Made by a program: the position numbers and the translations under genes
Part shown: piece by piece, positions 8,051 through 17,419 of the stretch
Numbering within the stretch: position 1 is the first letter of the stretch
How the letters are laid out: each line of letters opens with the position of its first letter
Assembly: GCF_001425945.1 (NCBI RefSeq)
Contig: NZ_LMEB01000006.1
Location: 248,001-312,000, forward strand
Direction of reading: 5' to 3'
Source of the DNA: Brevundimonas sp. Root1279
GTDB taxonomy: Bacteria > Pseudomonadota > Alphaproteobacteria > Caulobacterales > Caulobacteraceae
Length of the DNA stretch: 64,000 nucleotides
The notes under the pieces: generated by a model
What the model saw: only the letters and a program-made list of their open reading frames with translations
Told to the model about the DNA's origin: nothing
The model's database searches: none

Positions 8051-9883
8051 CGCGGAGGCCGCCCAATCCGCGACGAGGCGTTCGAGCACTTCGAGCGGGA
8101 TTGCGCCGGCGGCGAGGGCGACATCGTGGAAGGCGCGAATGTCGAAGCGGTCGCCCATGCTCGCGCGCGCTGCGGCGCGCGTGCGATCCCAGACCGTGTG
8201 CCCGAGCTTGTAGCTGCAGGCCTGGCCCGGCCAGACGCAGTAGCGCTCGATCTCGGTGGTCATGGTCGACTCCGCGTCGCCGAGCGTCTCGACCATGTAC
8301 CGTACGGCCTCCTCGCGGCTCCAACGCTTGTGGTGGAGCCCCGAGTCGGCCACCAGCCGCGCCGCCCGGAACATGAAGGATTGCAGGTAGCCGAGGCGGC
8401 CGAGCCGGTCATCCTCATAGACCCCCATCTCGTCGGCGAGCTGCTCGGCGTACAGGGCCCATCCCTCGGTGTAGCCCGAGAACAGCGGCATCTTGCGCAG
8501 CATCGGGATGCCGGTCGCCTCCAGGGCCACGGCGATCTGGAAGTGATGTCCCGGCGAGGCCTCGTGGTAGGTCAGTGTAGGCAGGGTGAACCGCGGGTTC
8601 TCCGCCGTATTCCGGAGATTGATGTAGTAGGCGCCGGGTCGCGAGCCGTCGAGCGAGGGCATCTGGTAGCTGCCTCCGGGAGCCCCGGCCTCGATCTCCA
8701 CCGGCACCCGCCGGATCTCGACGGCGGCGCGCGGCAGTCGGCCGAACACCTCCGGCAGCCGCTGCTGCATGCGCGCCATCTGGGCATTGAGATCAGCGAT
8801 GAGCTCGGCCTTGCCGGCGTCGGTGTTGGGATAGAGCTGGTCAGGGCGGCGCGCGACGGCGGCGATGCGTTCCCCCACGGACCCCTGGGTCAGGCCTTCC
8901 GCGCGCAGGATCTCATCGGCCCGCGCGCTGAGTTCAGCCACCTGGGCGAGGCCGATCTCATGGATTTCGTCGCCCCCCATGTCAGTCGTGGTCGAGCTCA
9001 GCACGCCATAGCGGTAGTAGGCCTCGCCGTCGGGCAGACGCCAGCACCCGGCCTCCGTCGGCGCGCCCGGCAGCGCCCGGGCTATGACGTCCGCCTGCCG
9101 TTGCAGCGCCGGGTAAATGGAATCGCGCACGATCGCCTCAGCGCGCGCCTCCCAGTCGCCGGCCAGGTCGGCCTGACCGGCACGGCGAACCAGCGACTGG
9201 GTCAGTCCGGACCGCGCCGGAGCGATGCCGAGTGTCGCCGCGAACTGTTCGCCGGTGCGGCGGAGCACGAAGTCCGGCGGCACGGCGCCGGCGGCGTGGT
9301 CCTTGCGGACCCGGTCCGTCTCGACATCCAGCACGGCGGCGAACGCTTGGAGACGGTCGAGGTACTGTTCCGCGTCTTCGACCGTGCGCACCTGGTGCTG
9401 GGTGTCGAGGAACTGCGGGATGCTGCTGTAGCTGCCGCCCAGTTGACTGACGAGGTAGGGATTAGCGCCGCCGACCGGCGCCTGAACGCCATAGTCGAAC
9501 CGGTCCGCGCGCGCCGCCCCGTCGAGGACGAAGCGGGTCGTGTCGTAGTTGACGGCGTCCATTCCGGTCAGCGTCGTGCGATCGATGGCGGCCAGTTCGG
9601 CGTCGTACCCGCGGAAGGCTGCGAAGGTGCGGTCGACGAAGTCCTGTGACCGATCGTCCAGGCGGCTCCGCACCGCCGCATTCGCACCCGTGTCCAACCC
9701 GAGGGCCGTCATGAACTCAGGCGACTGTGACAGGTATTCCTGCATCATCCGGTCGAGCAGCGCCGTAACCCGCCGCCCGCCCTCGGAGGCGGCGGCCTGC
9801 GGCGCGCCGGCCAGGACAGGCGACGCGGCGAGCGCACCCACGCCGGCGGCGGACGACAACAGAAAGCGACGACGGTCGAGCAT
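8045..9883 (-). CDS. DUF885 family putative metallo-hydrolase, Tat-exported
   Basis: 612-aa DUF885 protein. The N-terminus MLDRRRFLLSSAAGVGA is a twin-arginine signal, so a periplasmic location is likely. The metallopeptidase-like motif HEASPGHH begins near residue 440 and is followed by an EGWALYAEQLADEMG segment, both hallmarks of this family, whose members are thought to be zinc peptidases/carboxypeptidases although few are characterised. The ATG at 9883 is preceded by a GGAG ribosome site; a longer frame to 9958 has neither signal peptide nor SD. It lies downstream of the LacI gene on the same strand, so it may belong to the sugar locus, but this is not certain. Confidence 0.85.
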   Translation of the reverse strand: MLDRRRFLLSSAAGVGALAASPVLAGAPQAAASEGGRRVTALLDRMMQEYLSQSPEFMTALGLDTGANAAVRSRLDDRSQDFVDRTFAAFRGYDAELAAIDRTTLTGMDAVNYDTTRFVLDGAARADRFDYGVQAPVGGANPYLVSQLGGSYSSIPQFLDTQHQVRTVEDAEQYLDRLQAFAAVLDVETDRVRKDHAAGAVPPDFVLRRTGEQFAATLGIAPARSGLTQSLVRRAGQADLAGDWEARAEAIVRDSIYPALQRQADVIARALPGAPTEAGCWRLPDGEAYYRYGVLSSTTTDMGGDEIHEIGLAQVAELSARADEILRAEGLTQGSVGERIAAVARRPDQLYPNTDAGKAELIADLNAQMARMQQRLPEVFGRLPRAAVEIRRVPVEIEAGAPGGSYQMPSLDGSRPGAYYINLRNTAENPRFTLPTLTYHEASPGHHFQIAVALEATGIPMLRKMPLFSGYTEGWALYAEQLADEMGVYEDDRLGRLGYLQSFMFRAARLVADSGLHHKRWSREEAVRYMVETLGDAESTMTTEIERYCVWPGQACSYKLGHTVWDRTRAAARASMGDRFDIRAFHDVALAAGAIPLEVLERLVADWAASAA

Positions 9884-9929
9884 GGCGAATCTCCGGAAAG
9901 AACCTTGGCAAGGGGATGGCGCCAACGCA

Positions 9930-9943
9930 CCGCTTGCAAGCGG
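9930..9943. promoter_or_regulatory. Perfect 14-bp palindrome upstream of DUF885 gene
   Basis: CCGCTTGCAAGCGG reads the same on both strands, with the smaller palindrome CCTTGGCAAGG (9903-9913) nearby. It lies in the 78-bp gap between the LacI gene stop and the DUF885 start. An operator is possible; a terminator is unlikely because there is no loop or T-tract. Confidence 0.4.
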
Positions 9944-9961
9944 ACCGGGAGGGGCCATCGA

Positions 9962-11005
9962 TCAGCCCCTCGGCGGGGCCGTCGAGGCGCGGGCGATCAG
10001 GTCGAAGGGAAGGATCTGCTGCTCGGGGATGTCGGCCTCGCCGGCCTTGGCGCGCATCAGGGCGCTGGCGGCGGCGGCGGTCATGGGCGCGATCGGCTGA
10101 CGGATGGCGGTCAGCGGCGGATGGCTGAAGCGGACGATCGGCGTGTCGTCGAAGCTGACGATGGAGAAGGCGTCCGGCACGGCGAGACCGGCGTCGTTGG
10201 CGCATTTCAGCGCGGCCAGGGCCGTCTGATCGTTGCTGGCCACCACCGCCGTGGGCGGGTTGGCGCGCGCCAACAGCGACTGCATGGCGCGGATCGCCGT
10301 GTCGTAGGTGAAGTCGCCCGGCGCCACCAGGTCGGGATCGAACAGGCCGCGCGCCTCCAGGGCCTCGCGGTAGCCGTCGGTCCGGGCGGCGCTCAGCGCG
10401 TATTCGTCGCTGCCGGTGATGAAGCCGACGCGGCGGTGGCCCAGGTCCAGCAGATGTTCGGTCGCGGCGTGGGCGGCGGCGCGGTCGTCCATGGCGATGG
10501 CGAAGCCGGGACCCTCGATCTGCGAACCGATGCGCGCGAAGGGCAGGCCCTGCTTGGCCAGCAGCTCCGTGATCTGGTCGTTGTCCGAGTGCGGCGGCGT
10601 CAGGATGATGCCGTCGGGGTGCAGGGCCGAAATGGCCCCCAGGACTTCCCGCTCCACGTGGCTGGAATGGGTGTCGATCAGCTCGAAGATCATCCGGTAG
10701 CCGTGCTTGGCGCACTCCAGCATCCCGCCCATCAGCATCTGGTCGACCCAGTCGGTGCCCTCGCCGGACTTCCAGCCGTCGATGGTGCGGTCGCGGTCGT
10801 TGAGCGCCAGCAGAAGGAAGGAGCGCGAGCCGCCCATGCGGCGCGCCGCCAGGCTGGGCGTATAGCCGAGACGGGCCACGGCCGCGTTGACCCGGTCCTT
10901 CACCTCGGGGCGCACATTGGGCCCGTTGTTGATGACGCGCGAGACGGTCTGCAGCGAGACCCCGGCCTCCGCCGCCACATCCCTGATCGTTATCGAGCGG
11001 CTCAA
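9962..11005 (-). CDS. LacI family transcriptional regulator
   Basis: 347-aa repressor with an N-terminal LacI helix-turn-helix and hinge (residues 5-60: TIRDVAAEAGVSLQTVSRVI, then YTPSLAARRM) and a C-terminal periplasmic-binding-like sugar domain (about 62-340). It closes a same-strand series of GH3 glucosidase, TonB receptor and two halogenase-like genes. A perfect 20-bp operator at 19902-19921 lies upstream of the first gene of that series, so it very likely represses the locus and the divergent MFS gene until a sugar binds. The effector is probably a gluco-oligosaccharide product; this is inference from the GH3 neighbour. Confidence 0.93.
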   Translation of the reverse strand: MSRSITIRDVAAEAGVSLQTVSRVINNGPNVRPEVKDRVNAAVARLGYTPSLAARRMGGSRSFLLLALNDRDRTIDGWKSGEGTDWVDQMLMGGMLECAKHGYRMIFELIDTHSSHVEREVLGAISALHPDGIILTPPHSDNDQITELLAKQGLPFARIGSQIEGPGFAIAMDDRAAAHAATEHLLDLGHRRVGFITGSDEYALSAARTDGYREALEARGLFDPDLVAPGDFTYDTAIRAMQSLLARANPPTAVVASNDQTALAALKCANDAGLAVPDAFSIVSFDDTPIVRFSHPPLTAIRQPIAPMTAAAASALMRAKAGEADIPEQQILPFDLIARASTAPPRG

Positions 11006-11083
11006 GGACGGTGACCTTCCCGGGTTCGGCGAAGATCATCCAACCTTGGCGTTATCGCTGCAAGCCGCATCGGCGCCGCACCT

Positions 11084-12640
11084 TCAGACAGCCGCGAGCT
11101 CCGCGATCGGCAGCTCCACCGGCGGCGCCGCGCAGTGGGCGTCCAGGAAGGCCTGGAGCATGGGCTGATCCTCGGCCGCGCGGCGCACCAGATCGGCGGC
11201 CTTGTCGAGCTCAGCCGGCACGCCCTCGAACGGAATGCGCTCGACCAGCGGATGCCAGGTGCGAGGGACCACGCCCATGCCGTCCATCACCGACTGCCAG
11301 CTGGCGTTGCGGAACAGGGCGTCCAGGCCCTCCGCCAGCGAACCGTTGGCGCGGAACAGGTCGATCTTGGCCTGCAGGCTCTCCGGCGGGACCATGTCCC
11401 GGCAGGCGCGCCAGAAGGCCGTGTCGTCGCGCTGGGTCAGGCAGTAGTGCAGCACCACGAAGTCGCGGATTTCCTCATAGTCCGCGGTCATGCGGCGATT
11501 GTACTCGTCCGCCAGGGCCGGGGCGCAGTCGAGGTCCGGCAGATAGCGGAAGAAGAAGTCCATGCCGCGGTAGATCAGGTGGATCGCGGTCGACTCCAGG
11601 GGCTCGATGAAGCCGCTGGCGAGGCCGAGCGAGAGCACGTTCTTGGACCAGATGCGGTCGCGCACGCCGGTCTTGAACGGCACCGCCATCGGCTTGACCA
11701 CCGGCCGCCCCTCGACCTTGGACATCAGCACCGCGGTCGCCTCGTCGTCGCTCAGATGGGCGCTCGAGAAGACGTAGCCGTTGCCGGTGCGGTGCTGCAG
11801 CGGGATCTGCCACCGCCAGCCGAAATCCTCGGCGTGGGCCTGGGTATAGGGATGCGGCGGGCTGACGTTCTCGGTCTGCACCGCGATGGCCCGGTCGCAC
11901 AGCAGCCAGTGGGACCAGTCCGTGTAGGCGACCTGCAAGGCCTTGCCGATGAGCAGGGCGCGGAAGCCGGAGCAGTCGATGAAGAAGTCCGCCTCGACGA
12001 CCTGCCCGGACTTCAGCCGCAGCGACTGGACGAAACCGTCGGGCCGGGTCGCGACGTCCTCGACAATGCCTTCGGTGCGCTTGACGCCGCGCGCCTCGGC
12101 ATAGGTGCGCAGGAAGCGGGCGACCCGCTTGGCGTCGACGTGCAGGGCGTAGGACGCGCCCGCCAGCGGGGTGCGGGGCGCCTTGAAAGGCAGCATGAAC
12201 CGGTCCGCCTGGGCCATCACATTGGCCGGCGCGAAGTCCTGCAGCGGGCGCGGGTAGCCGTTCAGATGGGCCTTGAGCCAGACCTGGTAGAAGTCGCTGA
12301 CATCCACCTGGGCGCCGATCGCGCCGAACGGGTGGAAGTAGCGTTCGCCCTTCTGCTTCCAGTCGCTGAACTCGATGCCGAGCTTGAAGCTGGCCTGGGT
12401 CTCGCGGATGAACTCGGGCTCGTCGACGCCGAGGCGGGCGAGCAGTTGCAGGAAGGGCGGGACAGTGGATTCGCCGACGCCGATGGTGCCGATGTCGTCG
12501 GACTCGACCAGCTCGATCTCGCACAGCCTGCCCTTGAAATGTTCGGCCATCAGGGCCGCGGCGATCCAGCCGGCGGTGCCCCCGCCGACAACGCAGATCT
12601 TCTTCAGGGGGCGGCGAGGTTGGTCCATGTCGGGGCTCAT
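11084..12640 (-). CDS. Tryptophan 7-halogenase family flavoprotein (second copy)
   Basis: 518-aa FAD-dependent halogenase-fold protein. GGGTAGW near residue 20 binds FAD; WRWQIP (~275) is the WxWxIP signature of flavin halogenases; the FKLGIEF segment carries the lysine and SGFIEPLEST the glutamate that are catalytic in PrnA. Its start overlaps the stop of the upstream homologue by 4 bp (ATGA), so the pair is translationally coupled. Caulobacterales commonly place such genes next to TonB receptors in sugar loci with no natural-product cluster, so the substrate may not be tryptophan and halogenation itself is unproven. All key motifs seem intact. Confidence 0.88.
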   Translation of the reverse strand: MSPDMDQPRRPLKKICVVGGGTAGWIAAALMAEHFKGRLCEIELVESDDIGTIGVGESTVPPFLQLLARLGVDEPEFIRETQASFKLGIEFSDWKQKGERYFHPFGAIGAQVDVSDFYQVWLKAHLNGYPRPLQDFAPANVMAQADRFMLPFKAPRTPLAGASYALHVDAKRVARFLRTYAEARGVKRTEGIVEDVATRPDGFVQSLRLKSGQVVEADFFIDCSGFRALLIGKALQVAYTDWSHWLLCDRAIAVQTENVSPPHPYTQAHAEDFGWRWQIPLQHRTGNGYVFSSAHLSDDEATAVLMSKVEGRPVVKPMAVPFKTGVRDRIWSKNVLSLGLASGFIEPLESTAIHLIYRGMDFFFRYLPDLDCAPALADEYNRRMTADYEEIRDFVVLHYCLTQRDDTAFWRACRDMVPPESLQAKIDLFRANGSLAEGLDALFRNASWQSVMDGMGVVPRTWHPLVERIPFEGVPAELDKAADLVRRAAEDQPMLQAFLDAHCAAPPVELPIAELAAV

Positions 12641-14160
12641 GCGGCGCGGGCGGGATCGAGGGCGGCGAGGAAGCGGGCGTGGTCGGGGGTCTCGGCGACG
12701 AGGCGGCTGAGGTTTTCGCGCATCTCTTTCAGGCTGCGTTCGAGATAGGCCGGATCCAGCGCATCGACGGCCGGGTCATAGTCGCCGGGGAAGACGTCGA
12801 AGCCGGCGTAGATGGCCAGCCAGCTGGCCGGGTGGAACATCTCCCAGCGATAGCGGACGAACTGGCCGCGGGCCTTCCACAGCGCCAGCTTGCGCTCCAG
12901 GGTCTCCGGGATTTCGCCCTCCCGGCAGTCGCGCCAGAAGGGCTCGTCGCGGCGGTTGAGCTTGTAGTGAAGGACGATGAAGTCGCGCACCCGCTCCATC
13001 TCGCGGGCGGACTGATCGTTGAACTCGTCCAGCACCGGTCCGGCGAAGTCGCGGTCCGGGAACAGCGACTTCAGCCGCTCGATGCCGTTCTCGATCAGGG
13101 CGATGCTGGTGCTTTCCAGCGGCTCCAGGAAGCCGGCCGAGAGCCCGATGGCGACGCAGTTCTTCTCCCAGGCGCGGGCGCGGCGGCCCGGTCGGAAGCC
13201 GATGCGGCGCGGCTCCATCAGCGGCCGCCCCATCAGATTGGCCGACAGCTCGGCCAGGGCGTCCTCGTCGCTGGTGTGCGCGCTGGAGAAAACGACCCCG
13301 TTGCCGGCGCGATGCTGCAGCGGAATGCCCCACTGCCAGCCGGCCGTGCGGGCGGTGACGCGGGTGAAGGGGTCGGGGTTGGCCGAGGAAGCGTTCTCGC
13401 TCTGCACCGCCCAGGCCGCGTCGCAGCGCAGCCAGCGGCCCCAGTCCTCATAGGGAACGCCCAGGGCCTCGCCGATGAGCAGCCCGCGGAAGCCCGAGCA
13501 GTCGACGAACAGGTCGCCCTCGACCTCCCGCCCGTCGTCCAGCACCAGGGCCCGCACGAAGCCGTCCTCGGGCCGCAGGGCGCCCGAGCCGATGCGGGCG
13601 TCGATCCGTTGGCAGCCGCCCGCCTCGGCGTAGCGCCGCAGGTATTGGGCGAACAGGGCGGCGTCGAAATGCAGCGCCCAGTCGAACACCGACAGCGAGG
13701 ACGGCGGATTGGGCGACGGAAGGGTGAACTTGCCCGCCGCAGCCAGGCTGGCGCCGAGCGAATAGTCGCCCATCGGCCCCGGGTCGGAGGCGGCGCGCTG
13801 CTTGAGCCAGTAGTGGTGGAAGCCCACGCCCTTCAGATCCTGACCGAACAGGCCGAAGGGGTGGATGAAATCGGGGCCGGCGCCGGACCAGCCCTGGAAC
13901 CGGATGCCCAGCTTGCAGGTGGCCTGGGTGGCCTGCATCACCTCGGCGTCGCGCAGGCCCAGCTGGGCGTAGAAGCGGCGGATGGTGGGGATGGTCGCCT
14001 CGCCCACGCCGATCGTGCCGATCTCGGAGGATTCGACGACGGTGATGCTGACGGGCGCGCCCCGAAAATGCTGCACCAGGGCCGCGGCGGTCATCCAGCC
14101 AGCGGTGCCTCCGCCGACGATGACGACTGATCGGATTCGCCGAGCCTGGCCTTGGTCCAT
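12637..14160 (-). CDS. Tryptophan 7-halogenase family flavoprotein (first copy)
   Basis: 507-aa homologue of the following gene, likewise a flavin-dependent halogenase fold. GGGTAGW is at residues 16-22, WQWGIP near 273, CKLGIRF carries the candidate catalytic Lys, and SAGFLEPLEST the Glu. The ATG at 14160 is chosen because the FAD motif follows within 15 residues; a frame up to 14220 would run into the terminator hairpin. The two copies have clearly diverged, which argues for separate substrates or a heterodimer rather than a recent duplication. Located between a strong terminator and the second copy. Confidence 0.88.
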   Translation of the reverse strand: MDQGQARRIRSVVIVGGGTAGWMTAAALVQHFRGAPVSITVVESSEIGTIGVGEATIPTIRRFYAQLGLRDAEVMQATQATCKLGIRFQGWSGAGPDFIHPFGLFGQDLKGVGFHHYWLKQRAASDPGPMGDYSLGASLAAAGKFTLPSPNPPSSLSVFDWALHFDAALFAQYLRRYAEAGGCQRIDARIGSGALRPEDGFVRALVLDDGREVEGDLFVDCSGFRGLLIGEALGVPYEDWGRWLRCDAAWAVQSENASSANPDPFTRVTARTAGWQWGIPLQHRAGNGVVFSSAHTSDEDALAELSANLMGRPLMEPRRIGFRPGRRARAWEKNCVAIGLSAGFLEPLESTSIALIENGIERLKSLFPDRDFAGPVLDEFNDQSAREMERVRDFIVLHYKLNRRDEPFWRDCREGEIPETLERKLALWKARGQFVRYRWEMFHPASWLAIYAGFDVFPGDYDPAVDALDPAYLERSLKEMRENLSRLVAETPDHARFLAALDPARAA

Positions 14161-14178
14161 AACGCTCACGTTAGGCGG

Positions 14179-14218
14179 AAAAATCGGCCGGCGACACCAG
14201 GAGGAAGTGTCGCCGGCC
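14179..14218 (-). terminator. Strong intrinsic terminator after TonB receptor gene
   Basis: Read on the minus strand, an 11-bp perfect stem (14208-14218 with 14186-14196, GGCCGGCGACA/TGTCGCCGGCC) with an 11-nt loop is followed by five T (14179-14183 are A on the plus strand). It lies between the TonB-receptor stop and the first halogenase start, and probably lowers halogenase expression relative to the receptor. Confidence 0.85.
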
Positions 14219-14237
14219 AAGGCGCTTCAGGAAGAAG

Positions 14238-17200
14238 TCAGAAGCGGGCGCGAACGCCGATCGAGTAGCGCGGCTCGAACTGGTTGCGGCTGTGGAACTG
14301 CTGATGCCCCGGTTCGAACTCGACGTAGTACTCCTCGATCTCGCCCAGGATGTTCGAGCCGTTGAAGTAAACCGCCACCAGATCGTTGACGTCGTAGGTG
14401 ACGTTCAGGTCCACGTACTGTGCGGTGTCCTGATAGATCGGGATCGAGCCGAAGGTGCCCGACAGGCGCGGCGTCCGGTAGTTCCACGCCACACGCGCCT
14501 GCAGCTTGGCGTCCTGGTACCAGAGCGCGGCGTTCAGCGAGTGCTTGGAGTTGTCGGGGAACGGCAGGTCGTCGCCGGCCAGGCTCTTGGCGTTCTGCGA
14601 GCTGTCCGACAGCGTGTAGCTGCCGTCGAAGCCGAAGTTCGACCAGATCGGCGTGTCGATGAAGTCGGCCAGACCGACCTTGACCCCGACTTCCAGGCCC
14701 TGGAGTTGGCCGCCCTCGCCCTGGACCGGGCGATTGACGTCGACCAGTCGACGGGTGACGCCGTCGCCGTCCGGATAGGAGCCGCTCTGCGGAACCGTGG
14801 CCCGGGTGACGAAGCTGTCGATGTCGAGGCGGAAGACGCCGATGTTGAACAGCGTCTCGCGGCCCAGATAGTACTCCAGGGCGAGATCGAAGTTCGAGGC
14901 GCGCCACGGATCCAGGTCGGGGCTGCCGGCCAGGGTCGCACCGGTGACCCGACGGATGCCGACCGGCGGAGCGGTCGGATCGGCCGGCGTCGGCCCGAGC
15001 GAGTCGGCGGTGGTGATGGTGACGCCGCCGCCGTAGTTGCCCAGGTCGAGCGGGATCATGGTCTTGGACCAGGCGCCGCGCAGACGAAGCTCGTCCGTGA
15101 GGTCGTAGGACAAGTTCACCGACGGCAGCCAGTCCTGGTAGCTGCGGCTCGAGATGGTGTCGCCGACGTCGAGGTTGGTGTCGCCGTAGGCGCGGGTGTC
15201 GCCGGTCTGGTTCTGGCGCACACGCAGCTCGGTGTGGACCATGCGCAGGCCGATGTCGCCGCTGAGCTGACCGTACTCGATCCCGGTGTTCACATAGGCG
15301 CTGTCCTCATAGAGGTCGACGTCATAGCTGTTGCCCGGGATGATCACCTCGAAGGCGTTGCCGAACACCCGCTCCTGGAAGGCGACCACGTCGTCGAAGT
15401 CGCGCGGATCGGCCACCCACACGCCCGGCAGGCCGGTGGTGATCGAGCCGTAGTCGGTCATGAAGAAGGTGTTGTTGTTCTCCCGCAGCAGGGTCGGCCG
15501 GTTGACCGTATAGCCCTGGAAGCAGGTCGGGGCGTTGACCGCCGTGCCGCAGTTGCCAGGCGTCGGCGCCAGCGGCAGCAGGGGATCGTAGCCCGGGTTG
15601 GAGACGAACTCGCCGGAGCGGCACTGCGGGTTGTCCATGACCACGTCGATGGCCTTCCACTGCGCCGCGCAGCCTTCCTGGTTGCCGTCGCCGACCCCCG
15701 CATAGAAGTTCGAGAACAGGTGGAAGTTGGAGATCTCGACCTCACGCGCGCCGTGACGCAGACCGGCGTCGACACGGGTGATGAAGCCCAGGGCCGGGTT
15801 GTCGAACTCGTAGGAGCCGTCGGCGCGGAAGACCGTCAGGTCGGACTCGTTGCGCTGGTTGCCCTCGGACGAGTAGGCGCCGACCGTGTAGCTGTCGAGG
15901 TTCGACATGTAGTCGGTCAGCGGCCGCATCCCGCCCAGGCCGCCCGGCAGCAGATTGTCGAAGCCGCTCCAGGCGAGGGAGCCGCCGCCGATGTCGATGT
16001 GGAGCTGCGGATCGGCCCCGTAACCCTGCGGGTTCGGGCTGATGTAGCGACCGCCCTGGCTGCCGATCACGCCGTTCGAGAACTGCGAGGCCGGATACTG
16101 GGAGGCGATCGCCGCGGGATAGAAGGGCCCGCGCGTCCGGTCGGCCGCGTTGCGGAACAGGGTGAAGGTCCGGTCGGGGCCGTACTCCCAGTTCGACAGG
16201 TCGCCCTGGACCTGACCGTTCATGCTGAGCAACGAGGCGTCGGCCTTGATCGCGCGGACGTTGAAGGTGAACGGCCCGCCCTTGTCGTAGTCGAGCTCGA
16301 GATTGAAGTTGGTCGACTCGTTCTCGGTGGTGCGGTTGACCGTGAAGGAGTTCATCCACCAGACGTCGAGGTCGTACTCGGTGACGTCCAGCCACGGATT
16401 GCCGTTGCCGCCGTTGACCCCGGTGACCTCGAACTCGGTCGGATTGGTCCAGGTCAGGCCGCTCCAGCGGTTGGAGATGTTCAGGCCGGCGGCGCGGTTG
16501 TGCTCCACCTGGTGGGTGTAGAAGACCTCGCCGGTCAGGCGGATGCCGTCCTCGATGTCGAACTGGAAGGCCGCGTTGACGCTCTCGCGCTTGCGCTCGA
16601 CGACGCGCTGGAAGCTGTCGTAGCCGTGCGGCGCGATCCAGTTGTCGGCAGAGCCGCCCCAGTCGTTGTTCCCGAACAGACCGCCCGAGATGCCCGAGTA
16701 GTTGTTGCCCAGGTTGGACTCGCTGAGCACGCCGGCGACCATCACCCCGAAGCGGTCGTTCCGCCAGTTGATCAGGCCGTTCAGCAGGTAGTCGTCTTCA
16801 CGCGTGCGTTCACCGGTCTGGTACTCGGCGAGGGCAGCGATCGTGGAGCCCTCGTCGAAGTCGAACGGCCGGCGGGTGCGCAGGTCGATGGTGCCGGAGA
16901 TGCCGGACAGGGCGTTGGTCACGTCCTGCGACTTGAACACGACGATCGAGCTCATCAGCTGGGCCGGAACGTCGTTCAGGTTCGGCTGGGCCGTCCCCAG
17001 GTTCCCCGGGCTGAGGTACTGCTCGCCGTTCATCAGGGTGACGACCTGCGGCATGCCGCGGACGTTGACGGTCGCGCCCTCCCCGGCGCTCCGCTGGATC
17101 TGGACGCCCGGGATGCGTTGAAGGGCGTCGGCCACGGTGACGTCGGGCAGCTTGCCGATGTCTTCCGCCGAAATGGCGTCGACGAGGGCGGCGTTGTCCC

Positions 17201-17375
17201 GCTTGATGTCGATGGATTGCGCCTGCGAGGCGCGAATGCCGGTGACGATGACCTCCTCGACCTCGTCGGGATCGGCCGCCGGAGCCGGAGCCGGAGCGGT
17301 CTGGGCCCAGGCCGGCGCAACAATGGCTGAACTGGCCAACAGGGCCGGCAGCAACGCTCTCTTGTACACCCTCAT
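14238..17375 (-). CDS. TonB-dependent receptor, large (sugar-uptake type)
   Basis: 1045-aa outer-membrane receptor: signal peptide to about residue 25 (ending PAWAQ), a TonB-box-like EEVIVTG segment (~38-44), a plug domain (about 60-190 with VTVADALQRIPGVQI and VNVRGMPQ) and a long barrel that ends in aromatic Phe (GVRARF). It matches the large Caulobacterales class used for oligosaccharide uptake. The ATG at 17375 has GGAGG seven bases upstream. It follows the GH3 gene by 44 bp on the same strand and is followed by a terminator, so GH3 and receptor probably form the main transcript. The likely substrate is a glucan or glucoside. Confidence 0.92.
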   Translation of the reverse strand: MRVYKRALLPALLASSAIVAPAWAQTAPAPAPAADPDEVEEVIVTGIRASQAQSIDIKRDNAALVDAISAEDIGKLPDVTVADALQRIPGVQIQRSAGEGATVNVRGMPQVVTLMNGEQYLSPGNLGTAQPNLNDVPAQLMSSIVVFKSQDVTNALSGISGTIDLRTRRPFDFDEGSTIAALAEYQTGERTREDDYLLNGLINWRNDRFGVMVAGVLSESNLGNNYSGISGGLFGNNDWGGSADNWIAPHGYDSFQRVVERKRESVNAAFQFDIEDGIRLTGEVFYTHQVEHNRAAGLNISNRWSGLTWTNPTEFEVTGVNGGNGNPWLDVTEYDLDVWWMNSFTVNRTTENESTNFNLELDYDKGGPFTFNVRAIKADASLLSMNGQVQGDLSNWEYGPDRTFTLFRNAADRTRGPFYPAAIASQYPASQFSNGVIGSQGGRYISPNPQGYGADPQLHIDIGGGSLAWSGFDNLLPGGLGGMRPLTDYMSNLDSYTVGAYSSEGNQRNESDLTVFRADGSYEFDNPALGFITRVDAGLRHGAREVEISNFHLFSNFYAGVGDGNQEGCAAQWKAIDVVMDNPQCRSGEFVSNPGYDPLLPLAPTPGNCGTAVNAPTCFQGYTVNRPTLLRENNNTFFMTDYGSITTGLPGVWVADPRDFDDVVAFQERVFGNAFEVIIPGNSYDVDLYEDSAYVNTGIEYGQLSGDIGLRMVHTELRVRQNQTGDTRAYGDTNLDVGDTISSRSYQDWLPSVNLSYDLTDELRLRGAWSKTMIPLDLGNYGGGVTITTADSLGPTPADPTAPPVGIRRVTGATLAGSPDLDPWRASNFDLALEYYLGRETLFNIGVFRLDIDSFVTRATVPQSGSYPDGDGVTRRLVDVNRPVQGEGGQLQGLEVGVKVGLADFIDTPIWSNFGFDGSYTLSDSSQNAKSLAGDDLPFPDNSKHSLNAALWYQDAKLQARVAWNYRTPRLSGTFGSIPIYQDTAQYVDLNVTYDVNDLVAVYFNGSNILGEIEEYYVEFEPGHQQFHSRNQFEPRYSIGVRARF

Positions 17376-17419
17376 TCGTCCCTCCTCAGGTGCGCCGCGT
17401 TTGTTTTGCGGCATTGGTC

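Noticed and set aside
11050-11075. LacI-like operator upstream of the LacI gene
   Set aside because: TTGGCGTTATCGCTGCAA is only partly symmetric and does not resemble the 19902-19921 site; too weak to report as a site.
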